This document shows, one piece after another, positions 25,776 through 36,441 of a DNA stretch of 64,000 nt. Each line of letters starts with the position of its first letter. The first letter of the stretch is position 1. The position numbers and the translations under genes were made by a program. The notes beneath the pieces were generated by a model, which did not search any database, was not told the DNA's origin, and saw nothing but the letters and a program-made list of their open reading frames with translations. Origin of the DNA: Sphingomonadales bacterium EhC05 (GTDB lineage: Bacteria > Pseudomonadota > Alphaproteobacteria > Sphingomonadales > Sphingomonadaceae); assembly GCA_001650955.1 (NCBI GenBank), contig LXYP01000045.1, positions 124,001 to 188,000 of the forward strand. The letters are read 5' to 3'.

Positions 25776-27743
25776 TTATTCTCCGGCTGCGGAACTTGCC
25801 GCCTCGGAATCGGCCGTTGTGGGGGCCTCCGCGCGTCCCTCGGACAGCGCCTTTTCCAGTTCAGCTTTGTCTCGATAGGCCGCGAGTTTTCTGTCCATCC
25901 GTTCGGAAATCGTGCCGCCCCAAGACTTTTCCATGGCGGTCAGCATGTTCATCGCTTTCTCGCGATCATAGAGATAAGTGAGCACGTCTCTTGCGACCGG
26001 ATAGGCCGAGCCCGATCCTCCACCATGTTCGATGACAACCGACGCAGCATAGCGCGGATTGTCAAAAGGCGCGTAACAGACGAACAGACCGTGATCGCGA
26101 AACTTCCATGCCACATCACTGCCGCCACGCCCGAAATCCAGATTGACGACCTGAGCGGTACCGGTCTTGCCAGAAAGCTCGACATTATCCACCGGGAGTT
26201 TTGCTCGCCCGGCCGTGCCTGGACCATTGACGACGTCTCGCATCGCTTGATGGACATAGGCGAGATGCTCGGGATCAAGGTTGAGCAGTTTCGCCGGCTT
26301 TCTTTCGTCATTGAGCAAGAGATGCGGCATGATCTCTTTGCCTGTCGCAATGCGTGCCGTCATCACGGCAAGCTGGAATGGGTTGACCAGCATATAGCCC
26401 TGGCCAATGGTCGAATTGACGGTGTCATAGGCCTGCCAGGCTTTCCCGAATTTCTTCATTTTCCATTGGGGATCCGGGATGGTTCCGTAAAATTGACTCG
26501 GAACCGGTATCGGGAATTTTTGGCCGAGGCCCAGTCGGTTGGCCATCAGCGCAATCGGGTTCATTCCGATTCGCTGAGCGAAATGATAGAAATAGACGTC
26601 ACAACTTTGATAAATGCCCTTGGCCATATCGACGCGGCCATGGCCGCCGCGCTTCCAGCATCGGAAAGCGCGATTACCGACACGAAGACTGCCGCGACAG
26701 GTGACCGATTCATCAGGATCAAGACCCGCTTCGAGAAAGGCCAGCGCAACCATCGGCTTGACGGTCGAACCAGGCGGAAACAGGCTTTTCAGGGATTTGT
26801 CGAGCAATGGTACATGGTCGTCTTCGCGTAACATCCCATATTCGGAGACCCCGATGCCATCTGAAAAACTGTTCGGATCGAAGGAGGGCATCGACGTCAT
26901 CGTCAGGATATCGCCGGTCTTGCAGTCCATCACCACGACGGATCCGGACTCAGGGCCCAGTCGTCGTGCGGCATATTCCTGCAAATCAATATCGAGCGTG
27001 AGCTGCAGCGCCTTGCCGGGAACATCTGGCCGCGAACTCAATTCTCGGACAATCTTCCCGCGCGCCGTCACTTCAACTCTTTTGGCGCCGGGCTTGCCCT
27101 GCAATCGATCTTCAAATGTCTTTTCCAGACCGTCTTTGCCCAATCGATATCCAGGGGTGATCAAAATCGGATCAGGATTATCCTTATAGTCTTCAGATGA
27201 GGGAATCCCGACATAGCCAACCAGATGACCAATCGCGGCCCCGGTTGGATAATTTCGGGAGAATCCCTGTCGGGGGGATACGCCGGGCAGATCGGGCAGG
27301 CGGACGCTGACGGCGGCATAATCTTCCCATTCAAGCCCCGTAGCCACTTGTACAGGCTGAAAACTCTTGGCTTGTTCGAGCTCGCGATTGATCCGGTTGA
27401 TCTCTTCCTGGTCGAGCGAGAGCAAGCCGGCCAGTGTCGCGATGGTTTTTTCTTTATCCTCAAGCCGGTCGGGTATGATATCGACGCGGAAATCGGTCTT
27501 ATTATTGGCAATTGGCTTGCCGTTGCGGTCGATCAGCCAGCCTCTGCGCGGAGGGACCAAGGTCAAATTGACCCGGTTGCTTTCTGAAAGCAGCTTATAT
27601 CGTTCATTTTCTGCCACAGAGATATAGGTCATGCGACCGGCGAGCAGGACGCCAATGCCGATTTGCAGGCCGCCAACAATGGTTGCGCGACGTGAAAAGG
27701 TCATCGCCTGCATCGCGCTGCTGATCGTTTTGGGTGTCTTCAT
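25776..27743 (-). CDS. mrdA: Penicillin-binding protein 2
   Basis: The 655-residue class B transpeptidase has an N-terminal membrane anchor (TIVGGLQIGIGVLLAGRMTY), a pedestal/dimerisation domain, and a transpeptidase domain with SxxK in FPPGSTVKPMVAL, an SxN-type motif in the SCDVYFY region, and KTG in LSGKTGTAQV. It cross-links peptidoglycan for elongation with RodA. The start overlaps the mreD stop by four bases. The C-terminus carries an alanine/glutamate-rich tail (EGRAEAPTTADSEAASSAAGE) beyond the catalytic domain, common in this clade. Confidence 0.96.
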   Translation of the reverse strand: MKTPKTISSAMQAMTFSRRATIVGGLQIGIGVLLAGRMTYISVAENERYKLLSESNRVNLTLVPPRRGWLIDRNGKPIANNKTDFRVDIIPDRLEDKEKTIATLAGLLSLDQEEINRINRELEQAKSFQPVQVATGLEWEDYAAVSVRLPDLPGVSPRQGFSRNYPTGAAIGHLVGYVGIPSSEDYKDNPDPILITPGYRLGKDGLEKTFEDRLQGKPGAKRVEVTARGKIVRELSSRPDVPGKALQLTLDIDLQEYAARRLGPESGSVVVMDCKTGDILTMTSMPSFDPNSFSDGIGVSEYGMLREDDHVPLLDKSLKSLFPPGSTVKPMVALAFLEAGLDPDESVTCRGSLRVGNRAFRCWKRGGHGRVDMAKGIYQSCDVYFYHFAQRIGMNPIALMANRLGLGQKFPIPVPSQFYGTIPDPQWKMKKFGKAWQAYDTVNSTIGQGYMLVNPFQLAVMTARIATGKEIMPHLLLNDERKPAKLLNLDPEHLAYVHQAMRDVVNGPGTAGRAKLPVDNVELSGKTGTAQVVNLDFGRGGSDVAWKFRDHGLFVCYAPFDNPRYAASVVIEHGGGSGSAYPVARDVLTYLYDREKAMNMLTAMEKSWGGTISERMDRKLAAYRDKAELEKALSEGRAEAPTTADSEAASSAAGE

Positions 27744-28255
27744 GTCGCTACCCGCCAGGAGTCAATGGCTCCGATCACGCGCGCGATGAATGGATAGAGC
27801 AAAATTGACAGCAATATTTGCGGGATAAGTATGTCCAGCCGCAAAAGGTTGGTTTGAAAATCAACAATGAGCATACCCCCAATTAGCACAAAAATGATCG
27901 CAATGGAGGCAATCAACCAATCCTGCCAATAGTCTCGTCTTATCGCTTTGCGGTCGATAGATTCGAGGACGATGAAAATCACCGACCAGAGAAATGCGGC
28001 GCTTCCTATCGGTTGGCCGCTAAATATATCATCCACGAAGCCCAAAGGAAAACCGGCCCATACCGGCCAGAAACCCGGACGAATCAAGCGCCATGCCAAC
28101 AGCACCAAAAGACCGAGTGGCGGCAAAATGGGATAATCCGTGATGATCGAAAAAGTGGTGATCATCGAACCGGCCACGACCGTTGCTGCCGGAATCATTT
28201 TGATGCGCCATTGCGATGGTTTGCGATCAAGCCGCGATCGGCGAGTTCGGACCAC
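27740..28255 (-). CDS. mreD: Rod-shape determining protein MreD
   Basis: This 171-residue integral membrane protein has five to six hydrophobic helices and the MreD signature around PLGLLVLLAWRLIRPGFWPVWAGFPLGFVDDIFSGQPIG. It starts at GTG 28255, whose G is the last base of the mreC TAG stop, and ends overlapping mrdA by four bases. MreD supports the MreC-PBP2-RodA complex. The family is poorly conserved, so identification rests on position plus the FVDD motif. Confidence 0.92.
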   Translation of the reverse strand: MVRTRRSRLDRKPSQWRIKMIPAATVVAGSMITTFSIITDYPILPPLGLLVLLAWRLIRPGFWPVWAGFPLGFVDDIFSGQPIGSAAFLWSVIFIVLESIDRKAIRRDYWQDWLIASIAIIFVLIGGMLIVDFQTNLLRLDILIPQILLSILLYPFIARVIGAIDSWRVAT

Positions 28256-29157
28256 TATTCACCACCTTCAATGTCAAATTCAGATGGGATATCCTCACCG
28301 ATCTGACGTACGGTTTCCGCCTGAAATATGGGTTGGACGACGACATGGCCAACTTTGGCCGGGTTGGCCAATATCCGGGCTATTGCGCCGCTTTCATTCT
28401 TCCGGATGACCACCGCGACGGGAATTCCGGGGCTGTACAGGCCGCCGCTACCCGAGGTGATGAAGAGGTCTCCACCCTGAAATGGATTGGTGCCGATGTT
28501 GATTGGTTGAATGTCGACGGTGCCATCGCCAAGTCCGGTTGCAAAGGCCGGCAGGCTATCGTTCGCGCGCTGGACCGGAGTGACATTTTTCCCGTCGGAG
28601 ACCAGCAAAATGCGCGCGGTGGTTGGCCCGACTTCCAGCACCCGGCCGATCAATCCTTCTGGAGCGCGCACGGGCTGGCCTATTTCAATACCACTGGCGC
28701 TTCCTAGTCCGAGCGTCGCGATCCTCCGCGAACTGGAGGCGGTCGAGCTGATCAACCGGGCCATTCCGATTGCGTCGGGAACTTCCTGATCCAGTTTGAG
28801 CAAACGTTTGAGGCGTTCATTTTCCTGTTTGAGCGCCCGCGCTTCCAATATTTCGATCCGGCTCTGCTCAAGTTCGCGTTTCATCGCCGCATTTTTGGAG
28901 GCTGCGTAGAAATAAGCCGATATCTGGTCACCGGCATTTCCGGTGGCGCCACCAACTTCGGACAGGGTCTTGCTGACCGGTGCCGTTGTTTCTGCGCCAA
29001 TTGTCCGCAAAACGGAAAAGCCTTGGGGATCGATGAATGAGACAAGCAGCAGGAGCAAGCCAACGACTGCTCCTAAAATGCCCAGCAAATAGCTTGCGAA
29101 AATACTATATTGCGCCCGCTTGGAAAATCCTGGGCGCCGGTTTCTTGGCGGCGCCAT
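28255..29157 (-). CDS. mreC: Cell shape-determining protein MreC
   Basis: The 300-residue protein has a short cytoplasmic basic tail, one membrane segment (SYLLGILGAVVGLLLLLVSF), a coiled coil (KNAAMKRELEQSRIEILEARALKQENERLKRLL) and a periplasmic beta-domain with GSASGIEIGQPVRAPEGLIGRVLEVG and a C-terminal GLYSPGIPVAVV block. It activates PBP2 in the periplasm. The gene is single-base coupled to mreD and begins 35 bases after mreB. Confidence 0.95.
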   Translation of the reverse strand: MAPPRNRRPGFSKRAQYSIFASYLLGILGAVVGLLLLLVSFIDPQGFSVLRTIGAETTAPVSKTLSEVGGATGNAGDQISAYFYAASKNAAMKRELEQSRIEILEARALKQENERLKRLLKLDQEVPDAIGMARLISSTASSSRRIATLGLGSASGIEIGQPVRAPEGLIGRVLEVGPTTARILLVSDGKNVTPVQRANDSLPAFATGLGDGTVDIQPINIGTNPFQGGDLFITSGSGGLYSPGIPVAVVIRKNESGAIARILANPAKVGHVVVQPIFQAETVRQIGEDIPSEFDIEGGE

Positions 29158-29192
29158 CCCTGCTCATCCTTTCATTCTTGGCAAAATAACGA

Positions 29193-30245
<1,053 letters not shown>

Positions 30246-30380
30246 TTATATTCTTGCAGTCATTTCTGCATCAATTTACCCTACCGCCGATCAAGCTGAA
30301 CATGCCATGAAAATTGCCATGGGAATCACTCAGAAAATCAGGGGTCGCTTGGCAAGTTCGCTTGGGCTAGGAACGACAAT

Positions 30381-32189
30381 ATGTCAATAAGAAGACTTCC
30401 CAATAGCCTCATAAACCGGATCGCTGCCGGGGAGGTGGTTGAACGTCCGGCCAGCGCTCTGAAAGAGCTCGTCGAAAATGCAATTGATGCCGGTGCGGGA
30501 CAGATTAATGTTCGTCTGCACCAGGGGGGCCTGGACCTTGTCGAGGTTGCCGACGATGGCTGCGGGATGGGCCGGGACGACATCGCATTGGCGCTGGAAC
30601 GCCATGCAACGTCCAAGCTTCCCGACGAAGCCATTGAAATGGTGACGACAATGGGTTTCCGCGGAGAAGCCTTGCCCTCGATTGCGAGCGTGTCGAAGCT
30701 CACCATCGAAAGCCGGATATCCGGCGCAGATGGCTGGTCGCGGGTCATCGATCATGGCGAATTGGTGCATGAAGGCCCTGCGGCGATTCCACCAGGCACA
30801 AAAGTTCGTGTGGAACAGCTTTTTGGCAAAGTTCCGGCAAGACGTAAATTCTTGCGAACGGCGCGCAGTGAATATGCTGCCTGTGTCGATATCGTCCGCC
30901 GACTCGCAATGGCGCGGCCCGATATCGGCTTCACACTTGATCATGAGGGGCGCAAGGCAATTGCCGTACAGAGCGGCGAAACCGGTCCTGATCGGGTGGC
31001 CGCGCTAACCAATCGCGAGCTTCGGGCCAATAGCGTTGCGGTCGATCTGGTGCGTGAAGATGTCACATTGTCCGGCGTGGCCGGCCTGCCAACCTATAAC
31101 CGTGGTGTGGCGGATCACCAGTTTCTATTCGTCAACGGACGCCCGGTGAAGGACCGCTTGCTGGTCGGGGCCGTGCGCGGCGCTTATGCAGAAATGCTGG
31201 CCCGCGATCGGCATCCGGTTGTCGCTTTGTTCATCGACATGCCGCCCGAACTGGTTGACGTGAATGTCCATCCGGCGAAGACCGAAGTGCGCTTTCGCGA
31301 GCCCTCAATGATCCGCGGCATGATCGTCAGCGGCTTGCGTCGCGCGCTCGATGAAGGTGGTTTTCGTGCAGTCCAGCGACCTGCGGAATCGGCGCTATCC
31401 AACTGGCAGAGTGAGCCGCTGGCCTCCAATCCCCAAACCAGTATATTTTCCAACCAGAGCAAGACAAGTCTCGCGCAACAACCCTATCCTCGGGGGGCTC
31501 CTGCTCAGGCCGGAGAAAATGCCTTTGGCGCGATGGACCGTGCTGATGATTTGGCGCCGTTGATGGGGCGAGCCGAAGAGGCGGTGGAGCCGGTGCCAGA
31601 GGCCACACATCATCCGCTGGGCGTCGCTCGCGGGCAGATCGCGAAAACCTATATAGTCGCAGAAGCAGAAGATGGGCTGGTCATCGTCGACCAGCATGCG
31701 GCGCATGAACGTCTCGTGCTGGAGCGGATGCGAAAGGCGGTTGAAGGCGGTTCTGTCGCCTCACAGGCGCTGTTGATGGCAGAAGTCGTTGAATTGGACG
31801 AAAACGCTTGCGATCGTCTTGATTCCCGCGCGGCAGAATTATCCGAATTTGGATTGGAGCTGGAGCGTTTTGGGCCGTCTGCGATGCTGGTGCGGGCGAC
31901 GCCGGCAATGCTGGGGGCAGGTGATGTGAAAGGGCTGGTGACCGATCTGGCGGATGAACTCGGCGCCTATGATGAAGCTCTGTCGCTCAAGGAACGCATC
32001 GACCATGTCGCCTCGACGATGGCCTGCCACGGATCGGTGAGGGCAGGGCGGATATTGAATGTCGCGGAAATGAATGCATTGCTGCGGGAGATGGAAGTCA
32101 CGCCGCATAGTGGCCAGTGTAATCACGGACGACCAACCTGGGTCAAGCTCGCGCTTGGCGATGTCGAAAAGCTGTTCGGGAGGAAGTGA
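30381..32189 (+). CDS. mutL: DNA mismatch repair protein MutL
   Basis: The 602-residue protein has the GHKL ATPase N-terminus (ELVENAIDAGAGQINV, DDGCGMGRDD, TMGFRGEALPSIASVSKL), the transducer domain (VDVNVHPAKTEVRF), a variable linker (about 345-425) and the C-terminal dimerisation domain. The C-terminal DQHAAHERLVLE fits the DQHA-x2-E-x4-E endonuclease motif, and CNHGRP is also present, so this is the nicking type of MutL, expected where MutH is absent. It is divergent from mreB. Confidence 0.96.
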   Translation: MSIRRLPNSLINRIAAGEVVERPASALKELVENAIDAGAGQINVRLHQGGLDLVEVADDGCGMGRDDIALALERHATSKLPDEAIEMVTTMGFRGEALPSIASVSKLTIESRISGADGWSRVIDHGELVHEGPAAIPPGTKVRVEQLFGKVPARRKFLRTARSEYAACVDIVRRLAMARPDIGFTLDHEGRKAIAVQSGETGPDRVAALTNRELRANSVAVDLVREDVTLSGVAGLPTYNRGVADHQFLFVNGRPVKDRLLVGAVRGAYAEMLARDRHPVVALFIDMPPELVDVNVHPAKTEVRFREPSMIRGMIVSGLRRALDEGGFRAVQRPAESALSNWQSEPLASNPQTSIFSNQSKTSLAQQPYPRGAPAQAGENAFGAMDRADDLAPLMGRAEEAVEPVPEATHHPLGVARGQIAKTYIVAEAEDGLVIVDQHAAHERLVLERMRKAVEGGSVASQALLMAEVVELDENACDRLDSRAAELSEFGLELERFGPSAMLVRATPAMLGAGDVKGLVTDLADELGAYDEALSLKERIDHVASTMACHGSVRAGRILNVAEMNALLREMEVTPHSGQCNHGRPTWVKLALGDVEKLFGRK

Positions 32190-32283
32190 TCCAATCCTGC
32201 AGCAACTTCAAAAGATGATCGAAACCATTGCTTCTTTGGTCAACTGATATAGGCCTTTCGCTGGAATGAAACGGGAGTTTGTG

Positions 32284-32817
32284 ATGATATACCGCAATGC
32301 AGCCTATGCAATTTATGCTTTGGCGATGACAAATGCGCTTGTCGCTATGCCTGCTCATGCCGTCAATGAGGTCAAGGCCCAGCCAGCCGCAAATTCGTCA
32401 TCACATTCCGAAAATCCGGTTGCGACCTCTCCCGACGCCGACATCGATTTGACCGGCTTCTGGACGCAAGGTGGCTATAAAATCGTCTATTTCGAGCAGG
32501 ACGGCTCGCGCTTGACGTCCCGATATACCAAGCGATCAGCGGACAATAAAAAGAATGAAATTGATTTCACGGCAACCATTCATGGAAATCTGGTCTATGG
32601 CGCCCATCGCGCCCCGTTTTCCCGCAAGTTGCAGAAAAAATGTGCTCATCAAATATGGGTCGGAATGGGTTTGACGCTGGAAGCAAATCACAGAAAATTG
32701 ACCGGATTTCGAGGCAACCGGACGGTCGATCCGAAAAATTGCGAAGTTGATAATAGCGAAACCGTCGATATCATTTATACGCGGATGGTAGACGCAGACG
32801 GTAATCCGCTAAAATAG
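32284..32817 (+). CDS. Secreted hypothetical protein
   Basis: About 177 residues with a Sec signal peptide (AIYALAMTNALVAMPAHA), a serine-rich linker, and a mature domain starting DLTGFWTQGGYKIVYFEQDGSRLTSRY. The DLTGxW.. opening and beta-rich pattern resemble small lipocalin-like or DUF periplasmic domains, but I do not recognise a named family. Two cysteines (CAHQ and NCEV) could form a disulfide. I prefer the second ATG (32284) because GGGAG lies six bases upstream; a longer form from 32266 is possible. It follows mutL by about 95 bases. Confidence 0.75.
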   Translation: MIYRNAAYAIYALAMTNALVAMPAHAVNEVKAQPAANSSSHSENPVATSPDADIDLTGFWTQGGYKIVYFEQDGSRLTSRYTKRSADNKKNEIDFTATIHGNLVYGAHRAPFSRKLQKKCAHQIWVGMGLTLEANHRKLTGFRGNRTVDPKNCEVDNSETVDIIYTRMVDADGNPLK

Positions 32818-32841
32818 GACGGAGCCGGAACCGGCTGGCAA

Positions 32842-34086
32842 TCAGGGGTCAAGCAGCTGCTCAAAAGGCGCGAGACTACCGTCATTCGGTGCGGGGGCGA
32901 TGCCGGTCAACTTGGCCACCAGCGCATAGATATTCACATTGTCGAATATATCCTGCTTACCGTTGGCTCTAATTGCCGGGCCATTGGCCAGAAAAAAGGC
33001 GGTCATGTCCGGATGCCGATGATCATAGCCATGGCCACCGCCAATGCCGGTCATCCATTCCGGAACATCCTGATAGGCAACCCAGCCGACGTCCGGCAGG
33101 CAAAGGATTGATGGCACGCGCGCATGGGTTCCATATTGAAAATGGGCTGGAATATTATCCCGTTCCCAGCATTGCATATGTTCGTGATCCTTTATGAAAG
33201 CGGCACGGATGACGCTGAGATCATTTTCCAGCGGTTCAATTCCGGCATAATTGCCACCGGTGATCAGCCGATATTGATCCCGCGGTAATATCTGGTCGAG
33301 ATAGATGATCCGATCCGGTGAGGTTTCTGTCATGCCATGATCCGATACGATCACGATATTCGCGGGCTGGTCCAAATCTGCGAGATTGCGAACCAGAACC
33401 CCGATATTCTTGTCCACGTCAGCGATGGCAGCATTGAGCTTTGGGCTCGGCGCAGGGCCAAAAAAATGGCCAGCGGTATCGACCGTATCAAAATATAGGG
33501 TGACCAGCCTCGGCCTGATTTCTGTTGGACGACGCATCCAGTCGATCACGGCTGCGATCCGTCGATCATTGGACAGCGACTGACTGAATGGCCACCAATC
33601 GCTGGGGCGTATGCCATCCAGTTCGACTTCCGATCCCGGCCAGAACATGGTGGCTGATCGGACGTCCTGCTTTTCGGCCGTGACCCATATTGGTTCGGAC
33701 TGGTTCCACCAAAATGGGTCGGTTGTCGACATTTTGAAGACTTCGCCGGGCCGGGCGAGATCTTCCATCGTATTTCCGACGATGCCGTGATGATCTGGCG
33801 TTCGTCCGGTGACCAATGTCCAGTGATTGGGGAACGTCTTGGTCGGGAAAGAAGGGCGCATCGGCCCATAGGTACCGGCGCGCGCCAAGGCAGAAATATG
33901 AGGCGTAATCCCGCGATCCAGATAATCGGGATGGAATCCGTCGATCGAAATCAGGATCGTCACTGGTTCACGGGCTTCTTGGATGGCAGGACTGTCATCC
34001 TCATGCTCTGGTGTTTTTGCAATGGCTTGAGCCGCGCCTGTACTGAGTAGCACAGCAATTAGAACATTCAGAAATCGTCGAATCAT
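32842..34086 (-). CDS. Ectonucleotide pyrophosphatase/phosphodiesterase (NPP family)
   Basis: The 414-residue exported protein has a signal peptide (FLNVLIAVLLSTGAAQAIA) and the bacterial NPP catalytic core: first metal-binding Asp in ILISIDGFHPDY, nucleophile Thr in FPTKTFPNHWTLVTG, metal ligands in FDTVDTAGHFFGP and IVSDHGMTE, and a late His in GIGGGHGYDH. Bacterial members hydrolyse nucleotide or phosphodiester bonds in the periplasm; the natural substrate is unknown. It is convergent with the secreted hypothetical gene and separated from ychF by 49 bases. Confidence 0.9.
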   Translation of the reverse strand: MIRRFLNVLIAVLLSTGAAQAIAKTPEHEDDSPAIQEAREPVTILISIDGFHPDYLDRGITPHISALARAGTYGPMRPSFPTKTFPNHWTLVTGRTPDHHGIVGNTMEDLARPGEVFKMSTTDPFWWNQSEPIWVTAEKQDVRSATMFWPGSEVELDGIRPSDWWPFSQSLSNDRRIAAVIDWMRRPTEIRPRLVTLYFDTVDTAGHFFGPAPSPKLNAAIADVDKNIGVLVRNLADLDQPANIVIVSDHGMTETSPDRIIYLDQILPRDQYRLITGGNYAGIEPLENDLSVIRAAFIKDHEHMQCWERDNIPAHFQYGTHARVPSILCLPDVGWVAYQDVPEWMTGIGGGHGYDHRHPDMTAFFLANGPAIRANGKQDIFDNVNIYALVAKLTGIAPAPNDGSLAPFEQLLDP

Positions 34087-34135
34087 GAGGTTTTTCTCCA
34101 GAACATGATTCTGCTTAGCGCGATTTTATGACAGA

Positions 34136-35236
34136 TCAGACATTGAATTTGAAATTCATGATATCGCCGTCTTGCGCGACATAATCTTTGCCTTCCTGGC
34201 GCAGTTTTCCCGCGTCACGGGCTGCCGTCTCGCCGCCCAGCGACACAAAATCATCAAATGCAATTGTTTCTGCCTTGATGAAACCACGTTCAAAATCGGT
34301 ATGGATTTCGCCAGCGGCTTCCGGTGCTTTGGCGCCCTTGTGCACGGTCCAGGCGCGCGCTTCTTTGGGGCCTGCGGTAAAGAATGTTTGCAGGTTGAGC
34401 AGTTGATATCCGGCGCGAATGACTCGGGCGAGGCCGGATTCCTCCAGGCCGAGTTCGGCGAGATATTCGCTGCGTTCTTCGGCGTCCATGCCAATCAGTT
34501 CGGATTCGATCGCCGCAGAAACATTGACCGCTTCCGCGCCTTCTGCGGCGGCTTTTTCGAACACGGCAGCGCTCAGCGCATTGCCAGCGGCCGCGTCACC
34601 TTCATCGACATTGCACACATAGAGAACAGGCTTGGCGGTGATCAGCTGCGATTGGTCAAAGACCCGCTGCTCTTCTTCATCCTTGGGTTCGGTCAAGCGT
34701 GCGGGCTTGCCCTCGCGGAGCAGTTCGAGTGACTGGCCAAGCACGCTGATCGCGATCTTGGCTTCCTTGTCGCCGCCGCGGGCCTTTTTCTCGAGGCCGA
34801 GAAAGCGCTTTTCGAGGCTTTCCAGATCGGCGAGCAGCAATTCGGTCTCGACCACTTCCGCGTCTGAAATTGGATCAATTTTGTTGGAGACATGCTGAAT
34901 ATCATCATCTTCAAAGCAGCGCAGCACATGGACGATGGCATCGACTTCGCGGATATTGCCGAGGAACTGATTGCCCAGACCTTCGCCCTGCGAGGCGCCT
35001 TTGACGAGACCAGCGATATCGACAAAGGCCAGCTGGGTTTCGATGATCTTGGCGCTGCCGGCGATTTCCGCAATCTGGTAGAGCCGCGGGTCGGGCACGG
35101 CGACCTGACCGACATTCGGTTCGATCGTGCAGAACGGATAATTTGCCGCCTGCGCCGCCTGTGTCTCTGTCAGCGCATTGAAGAGCGTTGATTTTCCGAC
35201 GTTGGGAAGCCCAACAATACCGCATTTAAAACCCAT
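34136..35236 (-). CDS. ychF: Redox-regulated ATPase YchF
   Basis: This 366-residue Obg-family P-loop protein has G1 GLPNVGKSTLFNALTE, G3 DIAGLVKGASQGEGLGNQFL, and NVDE in place of the usual NKxD, which explains ATP preference in this family, followed by a TGS-like C-terminal domain (LQTFFTAGPKEARAWTVHKGAKAPEAAGEIH). It binds ribosomes and affects stress responses. It is followed by gaps of only a few bases from the upstream GNAT and pth genes, so pth-GNAT-ychF likely form one transcript. ychF next to pth is a widespread arrangement. Confidence 0.97.
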   Translation of the reverse strand: MGFKCGIVGLPNVGKSTLFNALTETQAAQAANYPFCTIEPNVGQVAVPDPRLYQIAEIAGSAKIIETQLAFVDIAGLVKGASQGEGLGNQFLGNIREVDAIVHVLRCFEDDDIQHVSNKIDPISDAEVVETELLLADLESLEKRFLGLEKKARGGDKEAKIAISVLGQSLELLREGKPARLTEPKDEEEQRVFDQSQLITAKPVLYVCNVDEGDAAAGNALSAAVFEKAAAEGAEAVNVSAAIESELIGMDAEERSEYLAELGLEESGLARVIRAGYQLLNLQTFFTAGPKEARAWTVHKGAKAPEAAGEIHTDFERGFIKAETIAFDDFVSLGGETAARDAGKLRQEGKDYVAQDGDIMNFKFNV

Positions 35237-35239
35237 ATT

Positions 35240-35761
35240 TCATTCCCTTATTTGCCGAGGCAATAGATAAATATCCCGTTCCTGACCATCTGGAAACGCC
35301 TCGCGCGCGATGATCTTGCCGCCTAGTTTTTTTGCCAGTGACTGGGCGGCCTGATTATTGTCATCCATATGTGTCTCAACTTCCGGCCAGTTCCATTCAT
35401 CATATGCATGGGCAATTATCGCCTGAGACGCTTCAAGTGCATAGCCATTTCGACGCGCTTCGGGGATGATCCACCAAGTCAACTCGCGTCTCGGCCAGGT
35501 GTCAGGCCAAACCAGACCACAGCCACCGATCATCTCTCCGGACGCCTGTTCGATGATCGACCACATGCCGTAGCCTTTTAAAACCCAATGACCCAAATCG
35601 CTCGCCATGCGCCGCCAGGCCAGTGCGGGTTCCAAAATGCCTCCATAGAATGAAGACGCCTCGGCGTCGGCATAGAAATCCCGATATACCGGGAAGTCTT
35701 CGAGCTTGGGCCCTCTCAACAATATTCGATCGGTTTCGATCAGAGGAATTGCAAGTTCCAT
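35240..35761 (-). CDS. GNAT acetyltransferase (RimJ/RimL-like)
   Basis: The 173-residue protein fits the GNAT fold: an opening IETDRILLRGPKLEDFPVY typical of RimJ/RimL-type enzymes, the acetyl-CoA region GEMIGGCGLVWPDTWPRRELTWWIIPEARRNGYALEA, and the C-terminal HMDDNNQAAQSLAKKLGGKI. It lies between pth and ychF, sharing boundaries with both (one-base separation from pth). The acceptor, whether a protein N-terminus or a small molecule, cannot be inferred. Confidence 0.88.
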   Translation of the reverse strand: MELAIPLIETDRILLRGPKLEDFPVYRDFYADAEASSFYGGILEPALAWRRMASDLGHWVLKGYGMWSIIEQASGEMIGGCGLVWPDTWPRRELTWWIIPEARRNGYALEASQAIIAHAYDEWNWPEVETHMDDNNQAAQSLAKKLGGKIIAREAFPDGQERDIYLLPRQIRE

Positions 35762-36331
35762 TCAGTCCTGCATCCTCAACGCCAATTCGCTCATAAAGCG
35801 CGCGTTATTGCCTTCCGCCAACCAGTCGGCCTCGGCGGCTATTCCGCCGAGCATCTGCGCCAGATCGTCAATTTCCGCTTTGGTATAATTGCCGAGCACA
35901 TGGCCATGGACGCGCGACTTGTGTCCCGGATGTCCTATGCCGATTCTCACGCGCCGGAAATCGGGACCAATATGGGCGTCGATCGAACGCAAGCCATTAT
36001 GGCCAGCCGTTCCGCCGCCAATTTTAACCTTCACCTTAAACGGTTCGAGATCCAGCTCGTCATGGAAAACCGTCACATCCTTGGGTTCGAGCTTGTAAAA
36101 GCGCATCGCTTCGCCAACGCTCCGACCACTCTCGTTCATGAATGTCGCGGGTTTCAGCAATAATATTTTTTCAGATCCGAGCCGTCCTTCGATCGCCCAG
36201 CCCTGGAATTTCTGCTTTGGCGCAGGAAAGCGATGAATTTCTTCCAGCGCGTCAATGACCATGAAACCGACATTATGGCGGTGAAGCGCATATTGTGCAC
36301 CCGGATTGCCAAGGCCGACCCATAGTTGCAT
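35762..36331 (-). CDS. pth: Peptidyl-tRNA hydrolase
   Basis: The 189-residue enzyme has the start signature GLGNPGAQYALHRHNVGFMVID with the catalytic His19 (RHN), KPATFMNESGRSV, FHDELDLEPFKVKVKIGGGTAGHNGLRSI and RIGIGHPG. It recycles peptidyl-tRNA released from ribosomes. At position 17 the family's usual threonine is a histidine, near the catalytic residue. rplY lies upstream with a terminator between. rplY-pth-ychF order is conserved in many proteobacteria. Confidence 0.97.
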   Translation of the reverse strand: MQLWVGLGNPGAQYALHRHNVGFMVIDALEEIHRFPAPKQKFQGWAIEGRLGSEKILLLKPATFMNESGRSVGEAMRFYKLEPKDVTVFHDELDLEPFKVKVKIGGGTAGHNGLRSIDAHIGPDFRRVRIGIGHPGHKSRVHGHVLGNYTKAEIDDLAQMLGGIAAEADWLAEGNNARFMSELALRMQD

Positions 36332-36373
36332 TATCTGACACTTTCTCCGCTTAACTTGCGCCCGTAATGGACA

Positions 36374-36415
36374 AAAAAACCGTCCATGCCTTGAAATTCA
36401 GCATGAACGGTTTTT
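36374..36415 (-). terminator. Rho-independent terminator after rplY
   Basis: AAAAACCGTCCATGC (36374-36388) pairs with GCATGAACGGTTTTT (36401-36415) with one mismatch. On the minus strand the stem is followed by a run of seven T. It separates rplY from pth. Confidence 0.85.
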
Positions 36416-36441
36416 CGTTACATTGTTTGTTGCGTAAAGGT

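Noticed and set aside
25740-26831. 363-residue plus-strand frame in mrdA
   Set aside because: It is antisense to a well-defined PBP2 gene, so it is a shadow.
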